The notes under the pieces were generated by a model. It was not told the DNA's origin, searched no databases, and saw only the letters and a list, made by a program, of their open reading frames with translations. Below, piece after piece: positions 32,606 through 40,416 of a stretch of DNA of 48,575 nucleotides. A program made the translations under genes and the position numbers. Source of the DNA: Actinomycetes bacterium (GTDB lineage Bacteria; Actinomycetota; Acidimicrobiia; Acidimicrobiales; CADCSY01); the NCBI GenBank assembly GCA_025464025.1, contig JAODBP010000213.1, forward strand, positions 1 through 48,575, written 5' to 3'. The first letter of the stretch is position 1. Each line of letters starts with the position of its first letter.

Positions 32606-33670
32606 CTAGACGGTCCAGTGCCAGTCGAGGGCGTGGAGGGCGGCGGCCGCGGCCGTCCAGGCGGCGACGGCGGCGAGGGCGACGCCGACGGGGGAGCCGA
32701 ACGGGTCGAGGAGGGCGGTGGCGAGGTTGCCGTCGTCGTGCGGCGTGGCCATGAGGGCCGACAGCACCACGTGCTGGCCGACGTACACGAGCAGCGCGTT
32801 CCGACCGAGGGCGGTGAGCGTCCACCGGACCGGCTGGGGGAAGTGCCGGGCCCGCCCGTCGAGCGCCATGGCCAGGACGAGCAGCAGCGCCGTGCACCCC
32901 GCGGCCATGACCAGCCCGAAGGACGGCGTCCAGAGCCGCTTGTTCAGGGGCCAGGCGAGCGAGGCGAACCCGGCGGCCACGAGCAGCCCGCCGGCGAGCA
33001 CGGCGGTGGCGGTGCGGTCGCCCTCCCGGTAGAGGAAGCGGCCCGCGGCCCAGCCGAGCAGCACCACGGCGGTGGCGCCGAGCACGGCCGTGACCAGCCC
33101 CTCGGGGTCGTGGCCGAAGTCGCCCTGGTGGTACACGTGGGCCAGGCCGAAGACGTGACGGTCGACGGCCCACGGGAGCGAGCAGCCAGGTGCGAGCCGG
33201 CCCGTGCCGCAGTCGATCGGCACGTGCGAGAGCAGGGCGCCGTGCGCCGTCGCCAGGCCGAGGCCGATGGCGGCGACCGCGGTGGGCCGGCGGGTCACGA
33301 CCGTCACCAGCCCGGCCAGCAGGCCGGCGATGCCGATCACCTGGAGCACCCCGGGGAGCCGCAGCTCGGTGAGGTTGCTGCCCGCCCCGCCCCAGGCGTT
33401 GAACAGGAGGCCGAGGCCGACGAGCACGACCGAGCGCCGGACCAGCCGGCGCGGGTCGACCCGGGTGGCGAGCGAGGCGCTGGCCCCCACCATGAAGAGG
33501 AAGGCGGGGAACACCACGTCCGGGATGCGCACGCCGTCCCACGGCGAGTGGCGCAGCCAGGTGTAGCCCGGGGCCGGCAGCACCCACTCGACGAGCACGA
33601 GCAGGGCGACCACCAGGCCACGGAACACGTCGAGCGACGTGAGGCGGGACCGCACGGCCGCCGGTTCCAT
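32606..33670 (-). CDS. Multi-pass membrane acyltransferase, heparan-alpha-glucosaminide N-acetyltransferase-like
   Basis: A 354-residue membrane protein with about ten helices. The N-terminus RLTSLDVFRGLVVALLVLVE, then GVRIPDVVFPAFLFMVGAS, and the C-terminal WTLTALGRNALLVYVGQHVV are features of the DUF1624/DUF5009 and NagX group. Relatives move acetyl groups across the membrane onto sugars; the acceptor here is unknown. No linked cell-wall genes. Confidence 0.75.
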   Translation of the reverse strand: MEPAAVRSRLTSLDVFRGLVVALLVLVEWVLPAPGYTWLRHSPWDGVRIPDVVFPAFLFMVGASASLATRVDPRRLVRRSVVLVGLGLLFNAWGGAGSNLTELRLPGVLQVIGIAGLLAGLVTVVTRRPTAVAAIGLGLATAHGALLSHVPIDCGTGRLAPGCSLPWAVDRHVFGLAHVYHQGDFGHDPEGLVTAVLGATAVVLLGWAAGRFLYREGDRTATAVLAGGLLVAAGFASLAWPLNKRLWTPSFGLVMAAGCTALLLVLAMALDGRARHFPQPVRWTLTALGRNALLVYVGQHVVLSALMATPHDDGNLATALLDPFGSPVGVALAAVAAWTAAAAALHALDWHWTV

Positions 33671-33727
33671 GCCCCCCAGCTTGTCGGCTCAGCCGGTCAG
33701 GTGCGGACGAACCGGACCAGCATCGGA

Positions 33728-34906
33728 TCAGTCGCCGTCGGGCAGGTCGATCCGGGCCAGCCAGAGGCCGGGCGCGTCGACCTCGCTCGGCGTCGGGAGG
33801 TTGCGCTCGTCGACCCACAGCCTGGTGAGCGCGTCGGCGCCGACCCGCTCGACGATGCCCTGCACGAACCGCTCGCCCCGTTCGTAGGCGACCTGGCCGA
33901 CCTCGAGGCCGAGCAGGTGGCCGACGAACCGGTCACCCTCGCCGGCCTCGACCCGGCGGCGGTGCAGCGCCTCGGTGAGCATCCCGTACGAGCCGATCAG
34001 CGTGGTGCCGACGGAGTCCATCACCCAGTCGACGTAGCCCACGATGGCGGCGACCAGCGCTTCGAGGCGGGGGAGCTGGGCCTGCTGGGCCGGGGTCTGG
34101 ATGGCGCCGAGCAGGGCGGCCGGGTCGCCGAGCGCCTGCTGGAGCGCCTCCGGGTTGGTGGGGTCGACCTCGCCGAGCCGGGACTCGAGGGCGGCCGGGT
34201 CGACGCTGAAGCCGCCGACGTACTCGAGCAGCAGCTCCTCGAGCCGCTGGCGCACGTGGGGCACGCCGAGCACGGCGTGGGTGGTCAGCTCCGACAGGCA
34301 GATCCAGAGCCGCAGGTCGTCGATCGGGAGGCTCCACTCCTCGCTCAACGCATCGATGTTGGCGCCGACCACGAGCAGCTCGTCGGAGGCGGGCCGGGGG
34401 ATCGGCAGGTCGTACTGGCCCAGCGTGCGGGTGGCCAGGTGGCCGACCATGGCCCCGGCCTGCATGCCGAACAGCAGGGGACCGAACGCGGCGGAGAACC
34501 CCTGGAGCAGCGAGGTCAGTGGGTCGTCGCCCGGCTCGCCCTGGCCGGCCGTGCCCGCTGCGGAGAGCGAGGTCGACAGCCGCTCGAGCAGCGGTCGCCA
34601 CCCGTCGAGGGTGCGGCGGGCCCACTCGCCCCGGGTGACGGGCAGGATCGTCAGCATCCGGCCGGTGGTGGAGGTGGCCAGGCCGGTGAGGTCGCTCACC
34701 CGGAGCTCGGCCACGCGGGCCAGCTCCTCGAACTTGATCCGCTCCAGCGGATCGGGGTTCGCCTCGGTGGTGCCGTCGGTGGCGACCTGCAGGGCGAACT
34801 GCTTGGCCGCGTCCCAGCTCACCGGCCCCGAGGATTGGAGCATCTTGGCCAGATCGCCCAGGAAGGGCAGGCCCTCGAACGGGTTGTCTGGACCAGACTC
34901 GCTCAC
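33728..34906 (-). CDS. DUF2342 zincin-like protein with degenerate metal motif
   Basis: A 392-residue protein recognisable by LLFGMQAGAMVGHLATRTLG, GQYDLPIPRP, VGANIDALSEEWSLPIDDLR and LWICLSELTTHAVLGVPHVR. The family usually carries a HExxH metal motif where this protein has SELTTH, so metal binding and proteolysis are doubtful. Family members are annotated as zinc-dependent metalloprotease or F420-associated hydrolase; the role is unproven. The GTG start lies 6 nt after a TACCAT box. The starts of this gene and the divergent epimerase gene are separated by 17 bp. Confidence 0.75.
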   Translation of the reverse strand: MSESGPDNPFEGLPFLGDLAKMLQSSGPVSWDAAKQFALQVATDGTTEANPDPLERIKFEELARVAELRVSDLTGLATSTTGRMLTILPVTRGEWARRTLDGWRPLLERLSTSLSAAGTAGQGEPGDDPLTSLLQGFSAAFGPLLFGMQAGAMVGHLATRTLGQYDLPIPRPASDELLVVGANIDALSEEWSLPIDDLRLWICLSELTTHAVLGVPHVRQRLEELLLEYVGGFSVDPAALESRLGEVDPTNPEALQQALGDPAALLGAIQTPAQQAQLPRLEALVAAIVGYVDWVMDSVGTTLIGSYGMLTEALHRRRVEAGEGDRFVGHLLGLEVGQVAYERGERFVQGIVERVGADALTRLWVDERNLPTPSEVDAPGLWLARIDLPDGD

Positions 34907-34912
34907 CCGGGC

Positions 34913-34918
34913 ATGGTA
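34913..34918 (-). promoter_or_regulatory. -10 box TACCAT of the DUF2342 gene
   Basis: On the minus strand TACCAT (34918-34913) lies 6 nt before the GTG; leaderless-type start, placed inside the 17-bp divergent gap. Confidence 0.45.
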
Positions 34919-34923
34919 GGCGG

Positions 34924-35994
34924 GTGGCGAGCGGATCCAACAGCGGTCAGAACGTCGTCCTCACCGGTGCGGCTGGCTCGCTCGGTCGACGGGTGGCCGA
35001 GCGCCTCGCCGCCGCCGGCGACGTCGCCCGGATCCTCGCCATCGACCTGGTCGAGCCCCGCGCCATCGGTGCCCGCACCACCTTCGCCGCCGCCGACCTG
35101 GCCACCAGCGACCTGAAGCCGCTCCTCGAGGGCACCGACACCGTGGTGCACCTCGCCTTCGCCGCCGGCCCCGAGCTCGACGACGACGGCACGGCCCGGG
35201 CCAACATGGAGGGCACCCGCCGGCTGCTCGAAGCCGCCGGCTCCGTGGGCGTGCGCCACGTCGTGCTCGTCTCCAGCGCCACGGTCTACGGCGCCTGGCC
35301 GGCGAACCCGGTGCCCCTCACCGAGGAGGCCGCGGTCCGGCCCAACCCCGGCGCCGGCTACCCGGTGCAGAAGGCCGAGATCGAGCGGCTCGGCGCCGAG
35401 TGGGCCGCCGGCCACCCGGGCGCCACCGTCACCGTGCTCCGGCCGGCCGTCGCCGTCGCCGAGGGGGAGCGGAGCTGGTTGGCCCGCTCGCTCGGCCTCA
35501 CGGCCGGCATCCGGGCCGGGAGCGACGACCCGCCGCTCCAGCTCCTCCACCTCGACGACCTGGCCGACGCCGTCGAGCTGGCCCGGCGCGAGCGGCTCGA
35601 CGGGCCCTACAACGTGGCGCCCGACGGCTGGCTCAGCGGCGAGGAGGTGCGGGCCCTGGCCGGCACGCCGCCGCGCGTGCGCCTGCCGGAGAAGGTGGTC
35701 ACCGGCTTCGCCGGGTTCCTGTGGCGGTGGAAGGTGGGGCGGATGCCGCCCGGCCTGGTGCCCTACACGATGCACTCGTGGGTGGTGGCCAACGACCGGC
35801 TCAAGGCCGCCGGGTGGGCGCCGTCGCACTCGAACGAGGAGACCTACGTCGATGCCACCGAGGGCACGCCGTGGTCGCAGCTCAGCCCGAAGCGGCGCCA
35901 GGAGCTCGCCCTCGGCGGGGCCGGCCTGGCCGTGCTCGGCGCGGCCGTCGGCACCTTCGCCGTGGTGCGCCGGCTACGGCGGCGTCGTCGCTGA
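34924..35994 (+). CDS. NAD-dependent epimerase/dehydratase with C-terminal membrane anchor
   Basis: A 356-residue extended SDR protein. The nucleotide-binding VVLTGAAGSLGRRVAERL is at residues 11-28; catalytic positions are SSATVYG and YPVQK. The N-terminal two thirds resemble UDP-sugar epimerases. The last about 30 residues form a hydrophobic helix, LALGGAGLAVLGAAVGTFAV, followed by an arginine cluster, an anchor that soluble relatives lack. The substrate is unknown. It overlaps the convergent GNAT gene by 21 bp. Confidence 0.85.
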   Translation: MASGSNSGQNVVLTGAAGSLGRRVAERLAAAGDVARILAIDLVEPRAIGARTTFAAADLATSDLKPLLEGTDTVVHLAFAAGPELDDDGTARANMEGTRRLLEAAGSVGVRHVVLVSSATVYGAWPANPVPLTEEAAVRPNPGAGYPVQKAEIERLGAEWAAGHPGATVTVLRPAVAVAEGERSWLARSLGLTAGIRAGSDDPPLQLLHLDDLADAVELARRERLDGPYNVAPDGWLSGEEVRALAGTPPRVRLPEKVVTGFAGFLWRWKVGRMPPGLVPYTMHSWVVANDRLKAAGWAPSHSNEETYVDATEGTPWSQLSPKRRQELALGGAGLAVLGAAVGTFAVVRRLRRRRR

Positions 35995-36588
35995 CAGCCG
36001 GCGCTCGAGCCCGGCTCGTACGTCGGGCCACTCGTCGGCCGTGATCGAGAAGTAGGCGGTGTCCCGGATGCCGCCGCCGGCCGCCTTCATGTGGGCCCGC
36101 CGGACGCCCTCGAAGCGTCCGCCGATCCGCTCGATGGCGGCGCGGGAGCGGGCGTTGCGGGCATCGGTCTTGAGCGACACCCGGATGGCGCCCCACGTCT
36201 CGAAGGCGTGGGTCAGCAGCAGCAGCTTGGCCTCGGTGTTCACCGCGGTGCGCTGGGCCGCGGCCGCGTACCAGGTGTGCCCGATCTCGGCGACGGTCGG
36301 GGTCGGCCCGTCCCAGCAGCCGATGTCGAGGAAGCGGGTCGAGCCGACGAGCGACCCGGTGGCCAGCGACCGGACGGCGAAGGGCAGCTGGTTGCCGGCG
36401 GCCTGCTCGGCCAGCGCTTCGGTGACGTAGGTGACCGCGCCATCCCGACCCGCCGGCACCGACGTGTAGGCGTAGGTCGAGCGGTCCTCGGCGGCGGCGG
36501 TCGCGAGACCGTCGATGTGGGAGCGGTCGAGGGGCTCGAGCCGCACGACGCGGCCCTCGAGGGTGACGGGTTCGATCACGGCCGCCAT
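35974..36588 (-). CDS. GNAT-family acetyltransferase, RimJ/RimL-like
   Basis: A 204-residue protein. The N-terminus EGRVVRLEPLDRSHIDGLA is typical of RimJ/RimL-type N-acetyltransferases; the central VGSTRFLDIG, EIGHTWYAAAAQRTAVNTEA and VSLKTDARNARSRAAIERIG form the acetyl-CoA site and the asparagine-arginine loop. Substrates may be protein N-termini or small amines. It overlaps the epimerase gene tail to tail by 21 bp. Confidence 0.87.
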   Translation of the reverse strand: MAAVIEPVTLEGRVVRLEPLDRSHIDGLATAAAEDRSTYAYTSVPAGRDGAVTYVTEALAEQAAGNQLPFAVRSLATGSLVGSTRFLDIGCWDGPTPTVAEIGHTWYAAAAQRTAVNTEAKLLLLTHAFETWGAIRVSLKTDARNARSRAAIERIGGRFEGVRRAHMKAAGGGIRDTAYFSITADEWPDVRAGLERRLSATTPP

Positions 36589-36639
36589 GGTGGCGTGTCC
36601 GTGCGTGAACCGGCGCGGAATTCTCGGGGCGAACGGGCC

Positions 36640-37800
36640 CTACGGGTGCTCGCCGAGGACGACCACGGCGGTGCTGCGGGCCCCGTCCCGGTCGTACACG
36701 ACGCTCACCCGGTCGCCGGGGTGGCATCGGCGCAGCGTGGTGCGGAGGGCCGTCATCGAGCCGATGGGCCGGGAGTCGACCCGGCGGATGATGTCGCCGC
36801 TCCGCAGGCCGCCGATCTCGGCCGGGCCGCCGGGGTTCACCGAGGCGACGACCACGCCGCCGCCGTCGGGGGCGATGCCGCCCTTGACCCCGAGCCAGGC
36901 CGTGCGGACCCGACCCATGGAGAGGAGGTCCTCGGCCGCGGCCCGGGCCACGTCGACCGGGGTGGCGAAGCCGAGGCCACCGTTGCCCTCGGACGCGTAG
37001 GCGGTGGTGATGCCCACGAGGGTGCCGCTGGCGTCGAGCAGGGCGCCGCCCGACGAGCCCGCCGTGATGGTCGCATCGGTCTGGATCATGTCGAGCAGGA
37101 TCGGTCCGTCGCCCGAGCTGAGCTCTCGGCCGAGGGCCGACACCACGCCGACGGTGACCGACGAGCCGCCCCGCAGCCCGAGCGGGGAACCGATGGCGAT
37201 GGCCGGCTGGCCCACCGCCATGCCGTCGGTGGTGCCGAACACGACCGTCGGGTAGGGGCCGGGCCCGTCGAGCTTGAGCACGGCGATGTCGCTGCTGGCG
37301 TCGATGCCCACGACGTGGGCCGCCACGGACAGGCCGGAGGCGAGGACGGCGACGACCTGGGTGGCACCGTCGACCACGTGGGCGTTGGTGAGGAGGTGGC
37401 CATCGGTGCGGAACAGCACCCCGGAGCCGACGCTCTCGGTCTCGCCGGTGACGTCGAGGCGCACGATCGCCGGCTCGACGTCGGCCGCGATCCGGGCCAC
37501 GTCGGGCACGTCCGGTCCCTCGTCGAGGGTCGCCGAGGTCACCCGTGTCGCCTCCCGCACCACGACCTCGCGGGGGTCGGAGCGCTGGGCGAGGACGCCC
37601 GTGACGGCGAGCACCCCGATGGTCAGCACGGCACCGGTGAGGCCCGAGGCCAGGGCCAGCGGCCAGGTCGCCCGGCGGGCCGGCGGGGCCGGCGCGGGCC
37701 GACCCAGCTCCGACGGGTGGCGCCACAACCGGTCGTCCGGGGGCGGCGGGGTGCGGAACGCCGGGGCGTCGTCGCTCTCGAAGTCCTGCCCCTCCTCCAC
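36640..37800 (-). CDS. Second HtrA-like membrane serine protease with PDZ domain
   Basis: A 386-residue protein. Residues 1-45 are cytoplasmic with RLWRHPSELG, followed by one transmembrane helix (LALASGLTGAVLTIGVLAV). The protease domain has LLTNAHVVDG (His), SDIAVLKLDG (Asp) and TAGSSGGALLD (Ser). The C-terminal PDZ domain includes NPGGPAEIGGLRSGDIIRRV. The cytoplasmic WRHPSELG segment is common in actinobacterial membrane proteases. The GTG at 37800 is chosen because a TATCCT box lies 7 nt upstream; a longer frame crosses moaE. Envelope quality control is likely. Confidence 0.88.
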   Translation of the reverse strand: MEEGQDFESDDAPAFRTPPPPDDRLWRHPSELGRPAPAPPARRATWPLALASGLTGAVLTIGVLAVTGVLAQRSDPREVVVREATRVTSATLDEGPDVPDVARIAADVEPAIVRLDVTGETESVGSGVLFRTDGHLLTNAHVVDGATQVVAVLASGLSVAAHVVGIDASSDIAVLKLDGPGPYPTVVFGTTDGMAVGQPAIAIGSPLGLRGGSSVTVGVVSALGRELSSGDGPILLDMIQTDATITAGSSGGALLDASGTLVGITTAYASEGNGGLGFATPVDVARAAAEDLLSMGRVRTAWLGVKGGIAPDGGGVVVASVNPGGPAEIGGLRSGDIIRRVDSRPIGSMTALRTTLRRCHPGDRVSVVYDRDGARSTAVVVLGEHP

Positions 37801-37807
37801 GGAGCGG

Positions 37808-37813
37808 AGGATA
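37808..37813 (-). promoter_or_regulatory. -10 box TATCCT of the second HtrA-like gene
   Basis: On the minus strand TATCCT (37813-37808) lies 7 nt before the GTG; leaderless-type start. Confidence 0.5.
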
Positions 37814-37864
37814 GGAGGCGCTCGGCTCCAGATGACCGCGGGCTCCGTTCCGGCGTGGGCCACG

Positions 37865-37870
37865 TACGAT
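37865..37870 (+). promoter_or_regulatory. -10 box TACGAT of moaE
   Basis: TACGAT lies 6 nt before the moaE GTG at 37877; leaderless-type start. Confidence 0.5.
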
Positions 37871-37876
37871 TGGTCC

Positions 37877-38356
37877 GTGCAGCCGCCGTCCGGAGCCGAC
37901 ACCTGGGTCGGCCTCACCGACGAGCCGCTCCCCGTGGGGGCGGCCGCCGACTGGGCCGTGCGCCCCGATTGCGGGGCCATGGTCCTGTTCAGCGGCACGG
38001 TGCGTGACCACGCCGAGCACCGCACCAACGTCACCAAGCTCGTCTACGAGGCCTACGCCGAGCAGGTCGAGCCCCGGCTGCTGGCCATCGCCGAGCAGGC
38101 TCGCACGCGGTGGCCCGTCGGCCGTCTCGCCCTGCTGCACCGCACCGGCGAGCTGGGCCTGGGCGAGTCGTCGGTCGTGGTCGTGGCGTCGTCGGCCCAC
38201 CGGGGCGACGCGTTCGAGGCGGCCCGGTTCTGCATCGACACCCTGAAGGCCACGGTGCCCATCTGGAAGCGCGAGACGTGGGAGGGCGGCGAGGACTGGG
38301 GCCTCTGCGCCCACGACGTCGTCGAGGTCGATGACATGGACGCGCACCAGTCATGA
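37877..38356 (+). CDS. moaE: Molybdopterin synthase catalytic subunit MoaE
   Basis: A 159-residue protein with MoaE motifs CGAMVLFSGTVRDHAEHR, LVYEAYAEQ, HRTGELGLGESSVVV and the catalytic lysines in KATVPIWKRE. It adds sulfur from MoaD thiocarboxylate to precursor Z to make molybdopterin. No moaD or other molybdenum cofactor gene is visible in the window, so it is an orphan here. The GTG start is set by the TACGAT box. It overlaps the next small gene (ATGA). Confidence 0.93.
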   Translation: MQPPSGADTWVGLTDEPLPVGAAADWAVRPDCGAMVLFSGTVRDHAEHRTNVTKLVYEAYAEQVEPRLLAIAEQARTRWPVGRLALLHRTGELGLGESSVVVVASSAHRGDAFEAARFCIDTLKATVPIWKRETWEGGEDWGLCAHDVVEVDDMDAHQS

Positions 38357-38523
38357 ACGGCCTCGTCTTCCTCCTGATCGCCTTCGTGGTGAGCATCGGC
38401 GGGTCGCTGCTGCTGTGGCTCCGCCACCGCGACCCCACGTCGTACGACCACGGCATCACCGAGTTCCAGCGGGAGATGCGGGCGCTGGCGCCCGACCGCG
38501 ACCGCGATCGCGATCGCGGCTGA
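38353..38523 (+). CDS. Small single-pass membrane protein between moaE and mreB
   Basis: A 56-residue protein: N-terminal helix LVFLLIAFVVSIGGSLLLWL, then RHRDPTSYDHGITEFQREMR and a terminal (Asp-Arg) repeat. The ATG overlaps the moaE stop by ATGA and its TGA overlaps the mreB ATG (TGATG), so the three genes are tightly coupled. No family recognised. It could be a membrane tether for a cytoplasmic partner. Confidence 0.75.
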   Translation: MNGLVFLLIAFVVSIGGSLLLWLRHRDPTSYDHGITEFQREMRALAPDRDRDRDRG

Positions 38524-39527
38524 TGGCGCGCGACCTGGCCATCGATCTCGGGACGGCGAACACCCTCGTCTACGCCAAGGGTCGCGGCATCGTCCTCAAC
38601 GAGCCCTCCGTCATCGCCCTCAACGTCCAGACCGGCGAGGTCCTCGCCATGGGCCACGAGGCCTGGCAGATGATCGGCCGCACACCCGGCTACATCCAGG
38701 CCGTGCGCCCGCTGCGCAAGGGCGCCATCACCGACTTCGACGTCACCCAGCGCATGATCCGGCTGCTGCTGCACCGGGCCGGGATCAGCCGCATGAACCG
38801 GCCGCGGGTGCTCATCTGCGTGCCGTCGGCCATCACCGAGGTCGAGCGCCGGGCCGTGCGCGAGGCCGCCCGCCGGGCCGGCGCCGCCGACTGCCACCTG
38901 ATCGAGCAGCCGGTCGCCGCCGCCATCGGGGCCGGGCTCCCGATCAACGAGCCGCTCGGCAACATGGTCGTCGACGTCGGCGGCGGCACCTCGGAGACGG
39001 CCGTGATCTCGCTCGGCGGCGTGGTCGCGCTGCGGGCCATCCGCACCGGCTCGTTCGACGTCGACAACGCCATCCAGGCCTACGTGAAGCGCGAGTACGG
39101 CATCGCCATCGGCGAGCGCACGGCCGAGGACATCAAGGTCGCCATCGGCTCGGCCTGGCCGTCGGCCGACGAGGTCAAGGCCGAGGTGCGGGGTCGCGAC
39201 CTCATGAGCGGCCTGCCGAAGAACGTGATCCTCTCGCCCGAGGAGGTGCGCGGGGCCATCGACGAGCAGGTCAGCGCGATCGCCGACTCCGTCGTGTCCT
39301 GCCTCGGCCAGGCTCCGCCCGAGCTGGCCCAGGACCTGATCCACCAGGGCATCCACCTCGTCGGTGGCGGCGGGATGCTGTCCGGCCTCGACCAGCGGAT
39401 CTCGGCCGAGACCGGCATCCCCGTGCACCTCGTCGATGCCCCGCTCGAGTGCGTGGTGCTGGGCGCCGGGCGCTGCATCGAGAGCTACGAGCTGACCAAG
39501 GCCCTGTTCATGGGCGAGCGCCGCTAG
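38523..39527 (+). CDS. mreB: Actin-like cell-shape protein MreB
   Basis: A 334-residue actin-like ATPase. Phosphate 1 LAIDLGTANTLVY, KGRGIVLNEPSVIA, phosphate 2 MVVDVGGGTSE and adenosine motif GGGGMLSGLD are complete. MreB filaments guide wall growth in rods. The usual partners mreC and mreD are not adjacent; it instead follows moaE and a small membrane protein. Its TAG overlaps the stop of the convergent merR gene in a shared CTAG. Confidence 0.94.
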   Translation: MARDLAIDLGTANTLVYAKGRGIVLNEPSVIALNVQTGEVLAMGHEAWQMIGRTPGYIQAVRPLRKGAITDFDVTQRMIRLLLHRAGISRMNRPRVLICVPSAITEVERRAVREAARRAGAADCHLIEQPVAAAIGAGLPINEPLGNMVVDVGGGTSETAVISLGGVVALRAIRTGSFDVDNAIQAYVKREYGIAIGERTAEDIKVAIGSAWPSADEVKAEVRGRDLMSGLPKNVILSPEEVRGAIDEQVSAIADSVVSCLGQAPPELAQDLIHQGIHLVGGGGMLSGLDQRISAETGIPVHLVDAPLECVVLGAGRCIESYELTKALFMGERR

Positions 39528-39826
39528 CGCGAGCGGCGGCGGGCGAGCTCGAGCTGGCGCTCGAGCTCGGCGACCTCGGCCTCGAGGGCGAGGATGCGCC
39601 GGATGCCGACGAGGGTCATGCCCTCGTCGGCCATGGCCGTGACCCGCTGGACGCAGGCCACCTCGTTCCGGCTGTACCGGCGCTGACCGCCGTCCGTCCG
39701 AGCGGGCCGCACGACGTCCTCGGTGTCGAGCCGGCGGAGGAAGGCCGGTTGGACACCGAGCATCCCGGCCACCTGGCCGACGCCGAAGAGCGGCGCATCG
39801 ACGTCGTCGAACGGAAGGCCGCCCAC
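39524..39826 (-). CDS. MerR-family regulator, HspR-like
   Basis: A 100-residue protein with one MerR-type helix-turn-helix (FGVGQVAGMLGVQPAFLRRL), wing residues TDGGQRRYSRNEV and a coiled-coil C-terminus (LEAEVAELERQLELARR). It lacks an effector domain, like HspR, the repressor of heat-shock genes in actinobacteria. It is directly downstream of hsp20 (2 bp), supporting a role in heat-shock control. GTG start. Confidence 0.82.
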   Translation of the reverse strand: MGGLPFDDVDAPLFGVGQVAGMLGVQPAFLRRLDTEDVVRPARTDGGQRRYSRNEVACVQRVTAMADEGMTLVGIRRILALEAEVAELERQLELARRRSR

Positions 39827-39828
39827 GC

Positions 39829-40248
39829 TCAGGTGGCGACCGACTCGGCGTCGATGGCGTCGGGGGCGGGCTCCGGCAGGGTGATCGGCACCCGGCGGGG
39901 CTTGGCGCGCTCGGCCACGGGCACCCGCAGGGTCAGCACGCCGTCGACGTAGGACGCCGTGATCCGGTCGGTGTCGAGGGCGTCGCCGAGGAAGAGCTGG
40001 CGGCTGAACACGCCGTTCGGGCGCTCGCCGGCCAGGAGCTCGACCTCGTCACCCGTCACGCGACGCCGCTCGGCGCGGACGGTGAGGAGGTTCCTCTCGA
40101 CGGTGAGGTCGACGGACTCGGCGTCGACGCCGGGCAGGTCGAAGTGGACCACGAAGTCGTCGCCGTCGCGGTAGGCGTCCATCGGCATGGCCGCCGGTCG
40201 GCTCGAGATGCGGTCGAGGTCACGGAACTGGTCGGTGCGCATCAGCAT
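39829..40248 (-). CDS. Hsp20/alpha-crystallin small heat-shock protein
   Basis: A 139-residue protein with an alpha-crystallin domain (about 25-120): [35 protein letters not shown] and a C-terminal [14 protein letters not shown], including the GVLT motif. It is a holdase that keeps unfolded proteins soluble. The ATG has GAGGGGG 6 nt upstream. A strong housekeeping-type promoter precedes it, and an HspR-like gene follows in the same operon. Confidence 0.92.
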   Translation of the reverse strand: MLMRTDQFRDLDRISSRPAAMPMDAYRDGDDFVVHFDLPGVDAESVDLTVERNLLTVRAERRRVTGDEVELLAGERPNGVFSRQLFLGDALDTDRITASYVDGVLTLRVPVAERAKPRRVPITLPEPAPDAIDAESVAT

Positions 40249-40287
40249 CGGTGCCCCCTCTCGGGTCGGTTGGCTGGTTTCGCCATA

Positions 40288-40317
40288 CCTATAAGCCAAG
40301 CCAGCAGAAACTGTCAA
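40288..40317 (-). promoter_or_regulatory. Promoter of hsp20: TTGACA-18-TATAGG
   Basis: On the minus strand a perfect -35 TTGACA (40317-40312), an 18-nt spacer and TATAGG (40293-40288). An inverted repeat TTGGCT...AGCCAA (40270-40275 / 40294-40299) flanks the -10 and may be the repressor site. Confidence 0.75.
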
Positions 40318-40345
40318 GTGGAGTTGGAGGTTTCTCCCGGTGTCC

Positions 40346-40374
40346 TTCCCGCGCCGATTACCGCGCGGTAACGT
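40346..40374 (+). promoter_or_regulatory. Promoter of the liv/acyl-CoA synthetase operon with TTACCGCGCGGTAA operator
   Basis: TAACGT (40369-40374) as -10 and a weak TTCCCG (40346-40351) as -35 with 17-nt spacing. The perfect 14-bp palindrome TTACCGCGCGGTAA (40358-40371) overlaps the -10, which is typical of a TetR-type operator. A 5' leader of about 35 nt follows. Confidence 0.6.
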
Positions 40375-40416
40375 CCGGCCGTCCTGGCTGGCGGCAGGAG
40401 GAACGAGGGGGGTCTC

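Noticed and set aside
32522..35116. Plus-strand reading frame of 864 codons
   Set aside because: Antisense to the acyltransferase and DUF2342 genes, with Gly/Glu/Arg-rich composition and no recognisable motif.
35882..38347. Minus-strand reading frame of 821 codons
   Set aside because: It runs out of frame through the GNAT and HtrA-like genes and antisense to moaE; composition is typical of a shadow frame.
38496..38521. GCGATCGC-type palindromes resembling cyanobacterial HIP1 sites
   Set aside because: They arise from the Asp-Arg codon repeat at the end of the small membrane protein and are not dispersed elsewhere in the window.
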